Below, piece after piece: positions 1 through 8,259 of a stretch of 64,000 bases of DNA (position 1 is the stretch's first letter; each line of letters starts with the position of its first letter). The stretch is from JAIQFL01 sp035295745 (lineage in GTDB: Bacteria; Acidobacteriota; Terriglobia; Bryobacterales; Bryobacteraceae): assembly GCA_035295745.1 (NCBI GenBank), contig DATGIL010000028.1, positions 36,473 to 100,472 on the forward strand. Reading direction: 5' to 3'. The notes beneath the pieces are model-generated. The model worked only from the letters and a program-made list of their open reading frames with translations, searched no databases and was not told the origin of the DNA. The position numbers were made by a program, and so were the translations under genes.

Positions 1-1
1 C

Positions 2-394
2 GGCTACAACATGAGTATCGGAGTGTGGGTGGGGCTGATTGCGCTGATGGGGGTGGATGCCGAGACCGGCGTCTTCATGCTGCTGTATCTCGACCTGGCC
101 TTTGAGGAACGGCGCCTGATCGGCAGAATGCACACCCTCACCGACCTGCGTGAGGCGATCGTGCAGGGCGCGGTGAAGCGCATCCGGCCGAAAGTGATGA
201 CGGTGGCGACGATGTTCGTGGGCCTAGCGCCGATCATGTGGTCCACGAGCGCCGGAGCGGACGTGATGAAACGGATCGCCGCCCCGATGATCGGCGGGAT
301 TTTCACTTCGTTCCTGCTGGAGTTGGTAGTCTATCCGGCGATTTATGAGGTTTGGAAATGGCAATCGGTAAAGCGGCAGGCTGTCTCATCGTAG
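2..394 (+). CDS. RND heavy-metal efflux pump, C-terminal fragment (CusA/CzcA-like)
   Basis: The gene runs in from the left edge and only about 130 C-terminal residues are present. The visible part holds the end of the second transmembrane bundle: a helix with GLIALMGVDAETGVFML, a cytoplasmic loop with AVKRIRPKVMTVATMFVGL, and a final helix pair. These are characteristic of the inner-membrane proton-driven pump of tripartite CusCBA/CzcCBA systems that export monovalent or divalent metal ions from the periplasm. The ending EVWKWQSVKRQ is usual for this subfamily. Its stop lies inside the next gene, so the two are probably co-transcribed. The family assignment is strong; the metal (Cu/Ag or Co/Zn/Cd) cannot be decided from this fragment. 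Confidence 0.88.
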   Translation, partial: GYNMSIGVWVGLIALMGVDAETGVFMLLYLDLAFEERRLIGRMHTLTDLREAIVQGAVKRIRPKVMTVATMFVGLAPIMWSTSAGADVMKRIAAPMIGGIFTSFLLELVVYPAIYEVWKWQSVKRQAVSS

Positions 395-1014
395 CGGTGG
401 CGTGCGCTGCCGCGGCAGACGCGCAGTTCACAGTACGGCATCATGCTTTGCAGCACGCCTGCAATGGCGTCTTTCTGGTGAATCGCGAGGGCGTCTCCTT
501 CACAGGTACGAAGGGGCACGTCTGGAGCTGGAAGATTCAGGACATCCAGGAATTTCAGTTGAGCCCCCGAAGTATTCATATACTGACATATAGGGACAAG
601 AAACTCAGACTGGGTGCGGACGAGGGATACCAGTTCACGGGAACGATTCCGGCGGATGAGGTCTACGCAATTTTGAGGGAGCGTATGGATCAACGGCTTG
701 TGGCGATGCTCGGGACACCCCCGGGCGCGGGCGCCGCACTGACCGTGCCCGTGAAGCATCTGGGCCATATTACCGGTTCCGAAGGCACGCTCGCCTTTCA
801 AGATGGGGCGGTGGTGTATTCCACTCCGAAGGCTGAGGAATCGCGCACCTGGCGCTATATCGACATCGAGAACATCAGCAGTTCCAGCCGATTCGACCTC
901 ACCATTACCACGCTGGAGAAGGATTTTCATTTTCAGTTGAAGCAACCACTCGCGGAAGCCGGCTACAACGAGCTTTGGCTCCGCATCGAAAAGAAGAACG
1001 GGAGAATCCAATGA
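358..1014 (+). CDS. Exported protein of unknown function with two PH/GRAM-like halves
   Basis: 218 residues starting at the ATG at 358; a TTG two codons earlier is possible. Residues 1-23 form a signal peptide (a hydrophobic run rich in Ala and Val, ending ADAQ). The mature part looks internally duplicated. Residues about 35-90 (GVFLVNREGVSFTG, then WSWKIQDIQEF) and about 135-205 (GTLAFQDGAVVYST, then WRYIDIENI) share a beta-strand pattern with a conserved Trp and an Ile-rich strand, resembling PH/GRAM-like folds. It overlaps the efflux-pump gene by about 37 bases and overlaps the next gene by ATGA, so it is probably translated from the pump mRNA. I do not recognise a characterised family. 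A periplasmic role beside the pump is inference from position only. Confidence 0.7.
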   Translation: MAIGKAAGCLIVAVACAAAADAQFTVRHHALQHACNGVFLVNREGVSFTGTKGHVWSWKIQDIQEFQLSPRSIHILTYRDKKLRLGADEGYQFTGTIPADEVYAILRERMDQRLVAMLGTPPGAGAALTVPVKHLGHITGSEGTLAFQDGAVVYSTPKAEESRTWRYIDIENISSSSRFDLTITTLEKDFHFQLKQPLAEAGYNELWLRIEKKNGRIQ

Positions 1015-1337
1015 GAAAGCAGATCGTCATCCTCATCGCATCGGCCGCGCTGGCGTTTTCGGCCTCGGCCGCGCAGAAAATCACCGGCGTCATCACCGAT
1101 GACATGTGCAAAACCGGGAATCACAAAGACATGAACATGGGCGACGACGTCAAGTGCGTCGACGAGTGCATCAAGAGCATGAAGGGCAAGTACATGCTGT
1201 ATGACGGCAAGGAAAGCTACATGCTGAGCGACCAGAAGGCGCCCGCCAAGTACGCCGGAAAAAAGGCGACGGTGACTGGAACCGTGGACGATAAGACGAA
1301 GACGATCACGGTCGAGAAGATCGAAGGCGCGAAGTAA
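1011..1337 (+). CDS. Small secreted protein of unknown function
   Basis: 108 residues from the ATG at 1011, which overlaps the previous stop (ATGA) and follows a GGGAG ribosome site. A signal peptide with LALAFSASAAQ is followed by an 85-residue mature domain with four cysteines (DDMCKTG, KCVDECIKSMKG) and alternating Lys-rich strands ending TKTITVEKIEG. Similar small exported proteins are common in Acidobacteriota next to metal or stress genes, but no biochemical role is known to me. The Cys/Met-rich stretch CKTGNHKDMNMGDDVKC could bind metal, which would fit the efflux pump upstream; that is inference. Codon use resembles its neighbours. Confidence 0.7.
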   Translation: MRKQIVILIASAALAFSASAAQKITGVITDDMCKTGNHKDMNMGDDVKCVDECIKSMKGKYMLYDGKESYMLSDQKAPAKYAGKKATVTGTVDDKTKTITVEKIEGAK

Positions 1338-1393
1338 GACGAGAGCGGGTGGGGCAGATCCCGATCTGCCCTTACTTCACGTTTCGAAGGGAT

Positions 1394-1537
1394 ATGCCAG
1401 AGCCAGCATCCGAATTCTACTGTCCCACGTGCGCCAAGGCGGTGCCGGATCCGCTGGTGTGCGGCGATTGTCATGCCGTGATCTGTCGCGTCTGCGGCAC
1501 GCCTCTCGAGCGCATCGACGATCTGGGAATCGGGTAG
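1394..1537 (+). CDS. Small zinc-ribbon protein, 47 aa
   Basis: An ATG at 1394 preceded by GAAGGGA gives a 47-residue protein with three CxxC knuckles: CPTC, CGDC and CRVC. The pattern is that of a short rubredoxin-like or zinc-ribbon domain that would bind one or two zinc ions. There is no signal peptide, so it is cytoplasmic. It lies 56 bases after the small secreted protein and could be the last gene of that operon. An earlier in-frame GTG at 1349 would add an unlikely N-terminus. The small size makes chance coding possible, but the regular cysteine spacing argues for a real gene. Function unknown. Confidence 0.6.
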   Translation: MPEPASEFYCPTCAKAVPDPLVCGDCHAVICRVCGTPLERIDDLGIG

Positions 1538-1654
1538 GGAGGTGGCGCACACACCCTTGAAAGCAGGGGTTGGGGATTGGGGGTTCGCGGCGTGTCCCCA
1601 TGGCCGAGCGGATCTGCCCGACGAACGCTCCGCTTTCATCGGAATCCCATGGCG

Positions 1655-1715
1655 GCGAAGCAGCCAAGACCACTCCTTTTTGCCGCATCGAGACTCCTCC
1701 TGAGGCTTTTCGATG
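1655..1715 (+). repeat. Degenerate copy of the ACTCCT twin-hairpin repeat
   Basis: The sequence around CACTCCTTTTTGCC and ATCGAGACTCCTCC matches the better-preserved copies near 16489-16530 and 45732-45773, including the two ACTCCT loops, but the stems have decayed. It sits in the 194-base gap between the zinc-ribbon gene and the minus-strand sugar-binding protein, near their convergent ends. Nothing else is recognisable in that gap. Confidence 0.5.
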
Positions 1716-1731
1716 GGCCTTCTATTCTGCA

Positions 1732-2697
1732 CTATCGGAGAACTACAGTGAACTTCTGGTACATCTCGGCGGCGTTCTCGGGAGTCACCATGATCGAATC
1801 CAGCACGTAATCGCGGTCGGGCGGAAAGCCGGGTTCGTGCAGGATCCGATTCGCCACCTCCACAGCCTTGTCTACGCATAGCGGATAGACAAATGTGGCG
1901 GCCAGAATACCGTCCATCACCTTCTTGATGCCGCCTGCTTCGCCGCCCAGTCCGTCTACTCCAACGAAGATCATCTCTTTCTCGCGGCCCAGTTCCTTCG
2001 CCGCCAGGTATGCGCCGATCGCCATCGGATCGTTATGCCCATACACGACATCGATCTTCGGCTCCGCCCGCAGGACCTCGGTCATGCGATCTTTCGCTTT
2101 GGCCTGAATCCAGTCGGCCACCGGATCGGCCACAATCTTGATGTCGGGGTATTGGTCGAAAATCTCTTTGGCGCCGCGGTCGCGATTGATCTCCCCCTCC
2201 ACTCCCAAAAGGCCGCGCATCGCCACGATATTGCCCTTGGGCTTGCCGTACCTCTTGGTGAGCTGATCGACAATGAACTTGCCGGCCAGCCGTCCGATCG
2301 CGGTATTGTCGCTGTGAATGTACGAGGTGTAATTGGGCTGCAGGATGTCTCGCTCCAGGCAGATCACGGGAATTTTCGCTTCCATCGCCTGGCCCATCAC
2401 CGCGGTCAGCGCCGCTCTTTCGTTGGGGGCGACAACCAGCAGGTCGGGCTTCTGGCGGATGAAGGTTTCCACCTGGGCGACTTGCTTGCTGTTGTCCTGC
2501 TGCCCGTCGGAGATTACCAGCTTGACGTCCGGATACTGCGCGAACAGCTTCTCCATCAGGGCATTCTGCGCGGCCCGATACGGCTCCGCATTGTTCGCCT
2601 GGCTGAAGGCCACTACCAGTTGCTTCTTTCCTCCGCTGCCACACGAGGCGAGCAAGGCCGCCGACAGGCATGCGGCCATCACGGTTCTCTGCATCAT
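1732..2697 (-). CDS. Sugar ABC transporter substrate-binding lipoprotein (RbsB-like)
   Basis: 321 residues of the LacI-type periplasmic binding fold (PF13407). The N-terminus has a lipobox LLASC with lipidation Cys at about residue 19. It is followed by the family pattern VAFSQANNAEPYR, an EKIPVICLERD-like segment, the hinge region around VGVDGLGG, and a C-terminal ENAAEMYQKF. It should deliver a pentose, hexose or similar polyol to the RbsA/RbsC pair encoded at 7288-9758 on the same strand. It is separated from that pair by about 4.6 kb of plus-strand genes, which is unusual because the three genes are normally contiguous. Immediately upstream lies a short remnant resembling the tail of an RbsC gene. 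Substrate not predictable. Confidence 0.9.
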   Translation of the reverse strand: MMQRTVMAACLSAALLASCGSGGKKQLVVAFSQANNAEPYRAAQNALMEKLFAQYPDVKLVISDGQQDNSKQVAQVETFIRQKPDLLVVAPNERAALTAVMGQAMEAKIPVICLERDILQPNYTSYIHSDNTAIGRLAGKFIVDQLTKRYGKPKGNIVAMRGLLGVEGEINRDRGAKEIFDQYPDIKIVADPVADWIQAKAKDRMTEVLRAEPKIDVVYGHNDPMAIGAYLAAKELGREKEMIFVGVDGLGGEAGGIKKVMDGILAATFVYPLCVDKAVEVANRILHEPGFPPDRDYVLDSIMVTPENAAEMYQKFTVVLR

Positions 2698-2704
2698 TGA
2701 ATTT

Positions 2705-2761
2705 CTATTCTCCGGCGTGCAGTACCGCCACGGCCAGCGCGATGATTACGTGGATCGTCAT
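2705..2761 (-). pseudogene. Remnant of an RbsC-type permease C-terminus
   Basis: On the minus strand this stretch reads as 18 codons (MTIHVIIALAVAVLHAGE) and a TAG. The intact permease at 7288-8259 ends with MIKAVIIVLAVAVQHAG plus SGNS. The two tails align over their whole length, roughly 70-75 percent identical at DNA level by eye. The remnant lies directly upstream of rbsB, exactly where the permease gene would normally end. It is therefore the cut-off end of a permease gene, left when the operon was rearranged or when a paralogous permease gene was lost. Confidence 0.6.
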
Positions 2762-2815
2762 ATTCTAGACTAACCTTGCACCGAGGTGCTCGTCCAAGGC
2801 GCAAAGGAGCCCGCC

Positions 2816-3853
2816 ATGTCGTTCCGATCCTCTGCCGCAAGGAAGGCGGTGCTGCGAATCGTCGGAGCGATCACCGTCGCCAGGGCCGCCGTGCTCATGG
2901 TTGGCCTCACGAACGAGTCCATTTTTCATGCTCAGATGCCCAAAACGGCGGAACGGCCGAGCTTTCGCCTGCCGGACGAAGCCGCCGGTATTGACTGGAT
3001 TGTCCAGGCCCTGATTTCTGTGTTCGACCAGGCCGATATTGTCGCGCTAGGCGAGGCACACGGGCGGAGAGCGGATTCCGAACTACGAATCGCTCTGGTT
3101 CGCCATCCCGATTTCGCTAAAAAGGTGCGGTCCATCGTAGTAGAGTTCGGAAGCACCACAGCGCAGCCGACCCTTGATCGCTACATCCGAGGCGAGAACG
3201 TATCCAGAGCCCAACTGGAGCGGGTCTGGAAGACCACATCCAACGGAGTCTGGGACTCTCCAATTTACGCGGACTTTTTCACGGCCGTTCGTGATGTCAA
3301 CTCGAGGTTGCCTGCCGATGCGCGAATTCGCGTGTTCGGGGGCGACCCCGGACCAACAGACCAGCGAGACCGCGAAACCGCCGCCGTCGCAGTTCTTGAG
3401 GAGCAGGTCCTCTCGAAGCACGGGAAGGCCCTCGTGATCTACGGCGCCGCTCACTTCTACCGGGATGCGCCCGCCACCTTTGGTACAAGCGCGGACTTGG
3501 CGAGAACGCTCGAAAAGGCACACCCGGGGCGAATCTATACGGTGATTCCGATCGGTGGTGAACTCGATCCTCCGCCGCCGGGTGTCAGCTTGCGGAATCC
3601 CGACTATCGTAAGTTTGAGAGCGCGCTAAAGACGCAGATTCGGCCCGTGCTGATACCTCTTCAGCGGCCACCGTTTCGGGATTTTACCGCGGAAGAGTAC
3701 CTGGGCGGTGGTATTTTTAGCTGCGTTGGGCCTGGCGGTTGTCGCAGCGCATTCGCGGGCAGCCTGCTTACTCTCGGACAGATGGCGGATGCGTGCGTTT
3801 ACCTTGGCATTCCCCAGGCCGGGAGGGACAGTAAGGGGAAGCGAAGTCAGTAA
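2816..3853 (+). CDS. Exported protein of the erythromycin-esterase / Tiki-ChaN-like group
   Basis: 345 residues from the ATG at 2816, chosen because AAAGGAG lies six bases upstream. A hydrophobic N-terminus (about residues 10-35) suggests export or membrane anchoring. The core carries the short motifs IVALGEAHGRR (about residue 80), VVEFGS and VIYGAAHFYRD. The GEAH, EFG and GAAH triad of Glu/His positions is typical of EreA-like and Tiki/ChaN-like hydrolases, whose acidic/His residues bind a metal or act in catalysis. The family is diverse (erythromycin esterases, haem-binding ChaN, Tiki proteases), so the reaction is unknown. It stands alone on the plus strand inside the split sugar-transport operon and is not obviously linked to the PadR module downstream. 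Confidence 0.6.
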   Translation: MSFRSSAARKAVLRIVGAITVARAAVLMVGLTNESIFHAQMPKTAERPSFRLPDEAAGIDWIVQALISVFDQADIVALGEAHGRRADSELRIALVRHPDFAKKVRSIVVEFGSTTAQPTLDRYIRGENVSRAQLERVWKTTSNGVWDSPIYADFFTAVRDVNSRLPADARIRVFGGDPGPTDQRDRETAAVAVLEEQVLSKHGKALVIYGAAHFYRDAPATFGTSADLARTLEKAHPGRIYTVIPIGGELDPPPPGVSLRNPDYRKFESALKTQIRPVLIPLQRPPFRDFTAEEYLGGGIFSCVGPGGCRSAFAGSLLTLGQMADACVYLGIPQAGRDSKGKRSQ

Positions 3854-4182
3854 GTAATCGTTGCAGCGCCGGAAAATGGCTGCGGCATTAGCTCCGGATT
3901 GGCCGCACGAGGTTACCTGAAATCGACCCCGGCCTGGCTACTCGCTGGCTGTAGCTTCCGCCTCGTCCGGGCATTCAGGCGTGGTTTCGCGCAGTTTCGC
4001 CGTGGAACCAGATCAACCCCAGCCCGCTCGGGGCAGCAGAACTCCGACTTCCCCAACCCTCACCCCAACTCCCGATCGTGCCTTATATTACGTGGTTGAT
4101 GATCTTTACGGAGATTGCGTGACGAGCGGTATTTCTTCGGGTATATTGATATACAGCTCTAGTCGATCACCGACACAAGATC
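3854..4182 (+). other. Intergenic space before the PadR/permease module
   Basis: The 329 bases hold no convincing gene: frames that are open give compositionally biased peptides with no start signal. The last 45 bases contain a perfect palindrome that I list separately as an operator candidate. No terminator-like hairpin followed by T residues was found after the stop at 3853. Confidence 0.5.
4141..4154 (+). promoter_or_regulatory. Palindromic operator candidate for PadR
   Basis: GTATATTGATATAC is a perfect inverted repeat (6-bp arms, 2-bp centre) located 29-42 bases before the padR start. PadR proteins commonly autoregulate by binding AT-rich dyads over their own promoter, so this is a reasonable operator. 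It is inference from position and symmetry. Confidence 0.45.
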
Positions 4183-4542
4183 ATGCCAAGACGCGAATCG
4201 CCCCTGCAATTCGAAATGCTCCAGGGAACCCTGGACATGCTGATCCTCCAAACCCTGGCCTTAGGCCCCGCTCATGGACAGACGATCGCTCACGCGATCG
4301 AGAGGCGCTCGGAGGAGGTGCTGCAAGTGGAGCACGGTTCCCTCTATCCGGCGTTGCACCGGCTGGATAACCGCGGCTGGATCGCCTCTTTCTGGGGGAC
4401 ATCCGAGAATAACCGCAAAGCGAAGTACTACCGCTTGACAGCAGAGGGCCGCAAGCAATTGGCATCGCAGACCTCCCGCTGGGAGCAGGTTGTGCGGGCG
4501 ATCGGCCGCATCTTGAATCCGGCCACGGAGCACAACGAATGA
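4183..4542 (+). CDS. PadR-family transcriptional regulator (acidobacterial type)
   Basis: 119 residues with the PadR winged helix: LQGTLDMLILQTLALGPAHG, then VEHGSLYPALHRLDNRGWI (the wing and recognition helix), then KAKYYRLTAEGRKQL. This matches the TIGR03433 group, whose genes sit directly before a large permease. Its last four bases overlap the permease start (ATGA), so the two are translationally coupled. PadR regulators usually repress the linked transport gene and release DNA on binding a small molecule. A palindrome at 4141-4154 is the probable binding site. It is about 45 percent similar by eye to the second PadR encoded at 44814-45170. Confidence 0.93.
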   Translation: MPRRESPLQFEMLQGTLDMLILQTLALGPAHGQTIAHAIERRSEEVLQVEHGSLYPALHRLDNRGWIASFWGTSENNRKAKYYRLTAEGRKQLASQTSRWEQVVRAIGRILNPATEHNE

Positions 4543-7220
4543 ACTGGCAGAGGTTCTTCAAGCGGGAGCAAGCCGATGCCGACCTGCGGCAGGAGCTCGA
4601 ATCCTATCTGGAAATCACTACCAGCGAGTACGTCGCGCGAGGCATGAACCCGGATGCCGCTCGCGCTGCAGCCCGCAGGAAATTGGGCAACCGCACCCTC
4701 CTTCGAGAGGAGATCTACTACATGAACACGATACCCATCCTCGAATCACTCTCGACGGCGCTACGCTATTGGTGCCGCACCCTCCGTCGCGAACCCGTGT
4801 TCACGGCCGCTGCCACCCTGACGCTGGCCCTGGGCATCGGCGCCACCACGGCGATCTTCTCCGTCGTGAACGGCGTCCTGATCAAGCCGTTGCCTTATCC
4901 AGCTGCCGATCAGCTTCTGAGCGTCTCGCACTTTGCTCCGGGCATGGGCTTCGAGACGCCCGTCGGCATGTCGCCTTCCATGCTGTTCACATACCGTGAA
5001 GAGGGCCGTGTTTTTCAATCCATCGGAGGATGGTCCCCTGACGCCGCGACGGTGACGGACCTCGCCGAGCCCCAGCGGGTACGGGCGCTGCTGATCACTT
5101 TCGGCACCCTCCAGGCGCTCAACGTCCCTCCTCTCACCGGGCGTTGGCTGTCACAGGAAGAGGACACGGAGGGTTCGCCGGAAGTCGTCCTGTTGAGTTA
5201 CGGCTACTGGCAGAGGCAGTTTGGAGGTGACCCGAATATAGTCGGCCGCGCCATCACGGTCGATTCAAGGCCACGTCAGATTATCGGCGTGATGCCGCCG
5301 TCCTTTTTCCGTTTAATGGGCCAGGACCCGGACCTCTTCATCCCCCTGCGGCTCGACCGGAATCGACTGCATCTGGGAGACTTGGGTTTCCTGGGAATCG
5401 CCCGTCTCAAGCCCGGTGTTAGCCTTGCCCAAGCCAACTCGGACGTTGCCCGCATGCTGCCCATCTGGCTCCAAAGTTGGCCTGGCCCCAATGCTCGATT
5501 CGGTAGGGAAGTGTTTGAGAAGGCGCGCTTCAGCCCGGCGCTTCGTCCGTTGAAAGATGATGTTGTCGGAGATATCGGAAAATCTCTGTGGTTGGTTATG
5601 GGCGCTGTCGGACTCATCCTGCTGATCGCCTGTGCTAACGTTGCCAACCTTTTATTAGTCAGAGCGGAATCCCGTCAGCACGAACGCGGCGTCCGAATGG
5701 CCCTTGGCGCCGGTCGAGCGCAGATCGCGCAGGAGTCGCTCGCGGAAAGCCTCTTGTTAGGTGCGGCAGGGGGCTTATTCGGACTAGGCCTTGCATATCG
5801 CGGGATCCGTCTGTTGCGCTTGATGAATCCACGAGACCTGCCTCGACTTCAGGAGATTTCCATCGATGCTTCGGTCCTGCTATTCGCCCTGGCCGCATCG
5901 CTCCTTTCGTGTTTGCTGTTTGGGCTGCTTCCTGCTTTGAAATTCGCGGGTTCCCACCTGGGCCCGGCGTTGCGCCTGGCAGGCCGTTCCGCCGGTACGA
6001 GCCGCGACCGCCATCGTGCGCAAAACGTCCTGCTCGCAGGGCAGATCTCGCTCGCACTGGTTCTTCTGGTGATGTCGGGCTTGATGCTGCGCACCTTCCA
6101 GGAGACCCGTAAGGTGCGGCCGGGTTTCACAAACCCCGAGCAGGTTCAGGTCTTCAGCCTCGCAATTCCTGGATCCCAAGTAGCGCAACCGGAACGTGTG
6201 GTTCAAATATGGAGTGAAATCATCAAAGACCTTGCGGCGATTCCCGGCGTATCAGCGGCAGGTCTCGCGAATTCTCTCCCCATGGACGATACCAAGAACC
6301 TGAACCCGATTCTCGCAGAAAACAGCAGCACCGAACCCGGGACGAACCCGCCGGTCCGAACCTTCAAATTTGTGTCGCCCGGATTCCTGGCAGCCACCGG
6401 AACCCGCACGATCGCTGGACGCGATCTCGTTTGGGACGATATCTACAACCATCGCTCAGTTGTCCTGGTTTCCGAGAACCTTGCCCGGGAGCTTTGGGGT
6501 TCTTCCACGGCCGCGGTCGGCAAACGGATACGCGAGATGGGCAACGAGATCCGGTGGCGCGAGGTCGTCGGAGTGGTCGAGAACGTCCACGATGATGGCA
6601 TCCAAAAGCAGCCGCCTCCTATCGTGTATTGGCTGTTTGCAACCGCAAATTTCAACGGAGCGCCGTTGAATGTTCAGCGGAATGTAGCGTTCGCCGTCCG
6701 CAGCCACGCCGCTGGGACGGAAGCCTTCCTAAAACAGGTCCGGCAAGTCGTCGCTGCGGTAAGTCCCACTTCGCCCGTTGTCCGCCCTCGCACGCTCCAG
6801 GAGATTTATGGAGACTCCATGGCGCAGACTTCTTTTGCCCTGGTCATGCTGGCGATTGCCGGAGGCATGGCCCTTGTGTTGGGCGTAATAGGGGTCTACG
6901 GAGTGATCGCATACACGGTCGAGCAGCGAAGGCGCGAGGTTGGCATCCGCATGGCGCTTGGCGCGCCCGCGGCTGCCGTGAAACGGATATTTCTGCTCCG
7001 GGGATTATTGCTGGCATGCGCCGGCATAACCTTGGGGCTGGCTGCCGCGGCATCTTTCTTACGCCTGATGTCCTCGTTGCTATTCGGCGTGACCTGGTTC
7101 GACCCCGCCACTTATGGTGCTGCTGCTACAGCGCTGCTGGCCGCCGCGATGGCTGCCACTTACCTTCCCGCGCGTCGCGCAGCTTCGGTGGATCCAATGG
7201 AAATCCTCCGAGGGGAGTAA
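4539..7220 (+). CDS. Large MacB/FtsX-type permease, acidobacterial orphan permease (ADOP)
   Basis: 893 residues of the TIGR03434 architecture. A cytoplasmic prefix of about 75 residues (QELESYLEITTSEYVARGM, AARRKLGN) comes first, then two copies of a MacB periplasmic core plus FtsX permease unit. The first membrane helix is FTAAATLTLALGIGATTAIFSV. The FtsX-type helices lie around GLILLIACANVANLLLVRAES (about 360-380) and near the C-terminus (GVIAYTVEQRRREVGIRMALG, then LPARRAASVDPMEILR). No ATPase gene is adjacent, so it must borrow an ATPase or act as a mechanotransmitter; this is usual for the family. Its substrate is unknown. It shares architecture with the proteins at 42155-44809 and 61056-63482. 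Confidence 0.9.
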   Translation: MNWQRFFKREQADADLRQELESYLEITTSEYVARGMNPDAARAAARRKLGNRTLLREEIYYMNTIPILESLSTALRYWCRTLRREPVFTAAATLTLALGIGATTAIFSVVNGVLIKPLPYPAADQLLSVSHFAPGMGFETPVGMSPSMLFTYREEGRVFQSIGGWSPDAATVTDLAEPQRVRALLITFGTLQALNVPPLTGRWLSQEEDTEGSPEVVLLSYGYWQRQFGGDPNIVGRAITVDSRPRQIIGVMPPSFFRLMGQDPDLFIPLRLDRNRLHLGDLGFLGIARLKPGVSLAQANSDVARMLPIWLQSWPGPNARFGREVFEKARFSPALRPLKDDVVGDIGKSLWLVMGAVGLILLIACANVANLLLVRAESRQHERGVRMALGAGRAQIAQESLAESLLLGAAGGLFGLGLAYRGIRLLRLMNPRDLPRLQEISIDASVLLFALAASLLSCLLFGLLPALKFAGSHLGPALRLAGRSAGTSRDRHRAQNVLLAGQISLALVLLVMSGLMLRTFQETRKVRPGFTNPEQVQVFSLAIPGSQVAQPERVVQIWSEIIKDLAAIPGVSAAGLANSLPMDDTKNLNPILAENSSTEPGTNPPVRTFKFVSPGFLAATGTRTIAGRDLVWDDIYNHRSVVLVSENLARELWGSSTAAVGKRIREMGNEIRWREVVGVVENVHDDGIQKQPPPIVYWLFATANFNGAPLNVQRNVAFAVRSHAAGTEAFLKQVRQVVAAVSPTSPVVRPRTLQEIYGDSMAQTSFALVMLAIAGGMALVLGVIGVYGVIAYTVEQRRREVGIRMALGAPAAAVKRIFLLRGLLLACAGITLGLAAAASFLRLMSSLLFGVTWFDPATYGAAATALLAAAMAATYLPARRAASVDPMEILRGE

Positions 7221-7287
7221 CCCTTCTGCTGGCAACGCGCATCGTGCTTCTGGAATGGCTCCCACCGGGTCGCTCATTCGGCTCGGA

Positions 7288-8259
7288 TCAGGAGTTTCCA
7301 CTTCCGGCGTGCTGCACTGCCACCGCCAACACGATAATCACGGCTTTGATCATCATCTCTACGTTGCTGTCCACATTGTTCAGACGCAGCAGATTCGTCA
7401 GCACCCCCATGATCAGGGTCCCCACGATGGTGCCCGAAATCGACCCTTTGCCGCCGGAAAGCCGCGTGCCGCCGATCACCACTGCGGCGATGGCATCGAG
7501 TTCGTACGCCATACCCGCATTCGGATTGCCCTGGTGATTTTCAGCAGCGTACAGCACACCGGCGAACCCCGAAAGCAAACCTGACAGAGCATACACCCAC
7601 ACGCGCGTCCTCACGATCGGCAATCCGGCATACACAGCCGCCTTTTCGTTGTCGCCGATGGCGCGGACGTGGCGGCCGAAGACGGTGCGTCCCAGGAGCA
7701 CCCAGAACACGGCGGCGGCGCAGGCGTATGACCCGATCACCAGCGCCTTCTCGCGAAAGATGGAGGCGAACCGGGCGGCAACATCGTGACCGAAACCGAT
7801 GTCGATGTTCTCATTCTTAGACAGCCACTTCGCCAGCCCGCGGACGCCGATCATCGACGCCAGCGTCACCACGAAAGGCTGAATACGCAGCGACGCGATC
7901 ACCACTCCATTCAGAGCCCCCGCGAGCGTGCATGCAGCCACTGCCGCGACGATGGCCCACAGAATATGGCTCCCGTACGCGGCACTTTGCCACGCGCGCG
8001 TCAGCCCCATCGCTACCAACGTCGTAGACAGCGCCAGAATGCTGCCCACGCTCAGGTCGATTCCACCCGTCAGGATGACGAATGTCATCGCCAGCGAGAT
8101 GATTCCAATCAACGAGATCTGCCGCAGGATATCAGTGAGGTTGCCGGCCTGCAGGAAGATGCGGGAGCCATCGGAGGCCGACGGGCTCACTAGAATCGCC
8201 AACACCACAATCCCCAACAACGCGGCGAAGCTCTGAAACCGGCGAAGGACCTCCATCAT
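7288..8259 (-). CDS. Sugar ABC transporter permease (RbsC-like)
   Basis: 323 residues with eight to ten hydrophobic helices typical of BPD_transp_2 (PF02653). The signature segments SLAMTFVILTGGIDLSVGSILAL and GTRLSGGKGSISGTIVG are diagnostic of ribose/xylose-type importers. It overlaps the ATPase gene by four bases (ATGA at 8256-8259) and so is co-translated with it. It forms the membrane channel for the binding protein at 1732-2697. Its final residues match a broken copy at 2705-2761. The plus-strand permease module ends only 67 bases from its stop, so the two transcription units converge here. Confidence 0.92.
   Translation of the reverse strand: MMEVLRRFQSFAALLGIVVLAILVSPSASDGSRIFLQAGNLTDILRQISLIGIISLAMTFVILTGGIDLSVGSILALSTTLVAMGLTRAWQSAAYGSHILWAIVAAVAACTLAGALNGVVIASLRIQPFVVTLASMIGVRGLAKWLSKNENIDIGFGHDVAARFASIFREKALVIGSYACAAAVFWVLLGRTVFGRHVRAIGDNEKAAVYAGLPIVRTRVWVYALSGLLSGFAGVLYAAENHQGNPNAGMAYELDAIAAVVIGGTRLSGGKGSISGTIVGTLIMGVLTNLLRLNNVDSNVEMMIKAVIIVLAVAVQHAGSGNS

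Noticed and set aside
3899..4099. 66-codon open frame before padR
   Set aside because: No ribosome site, Arg/Ser/Pro-rich composition, no family resemblance.
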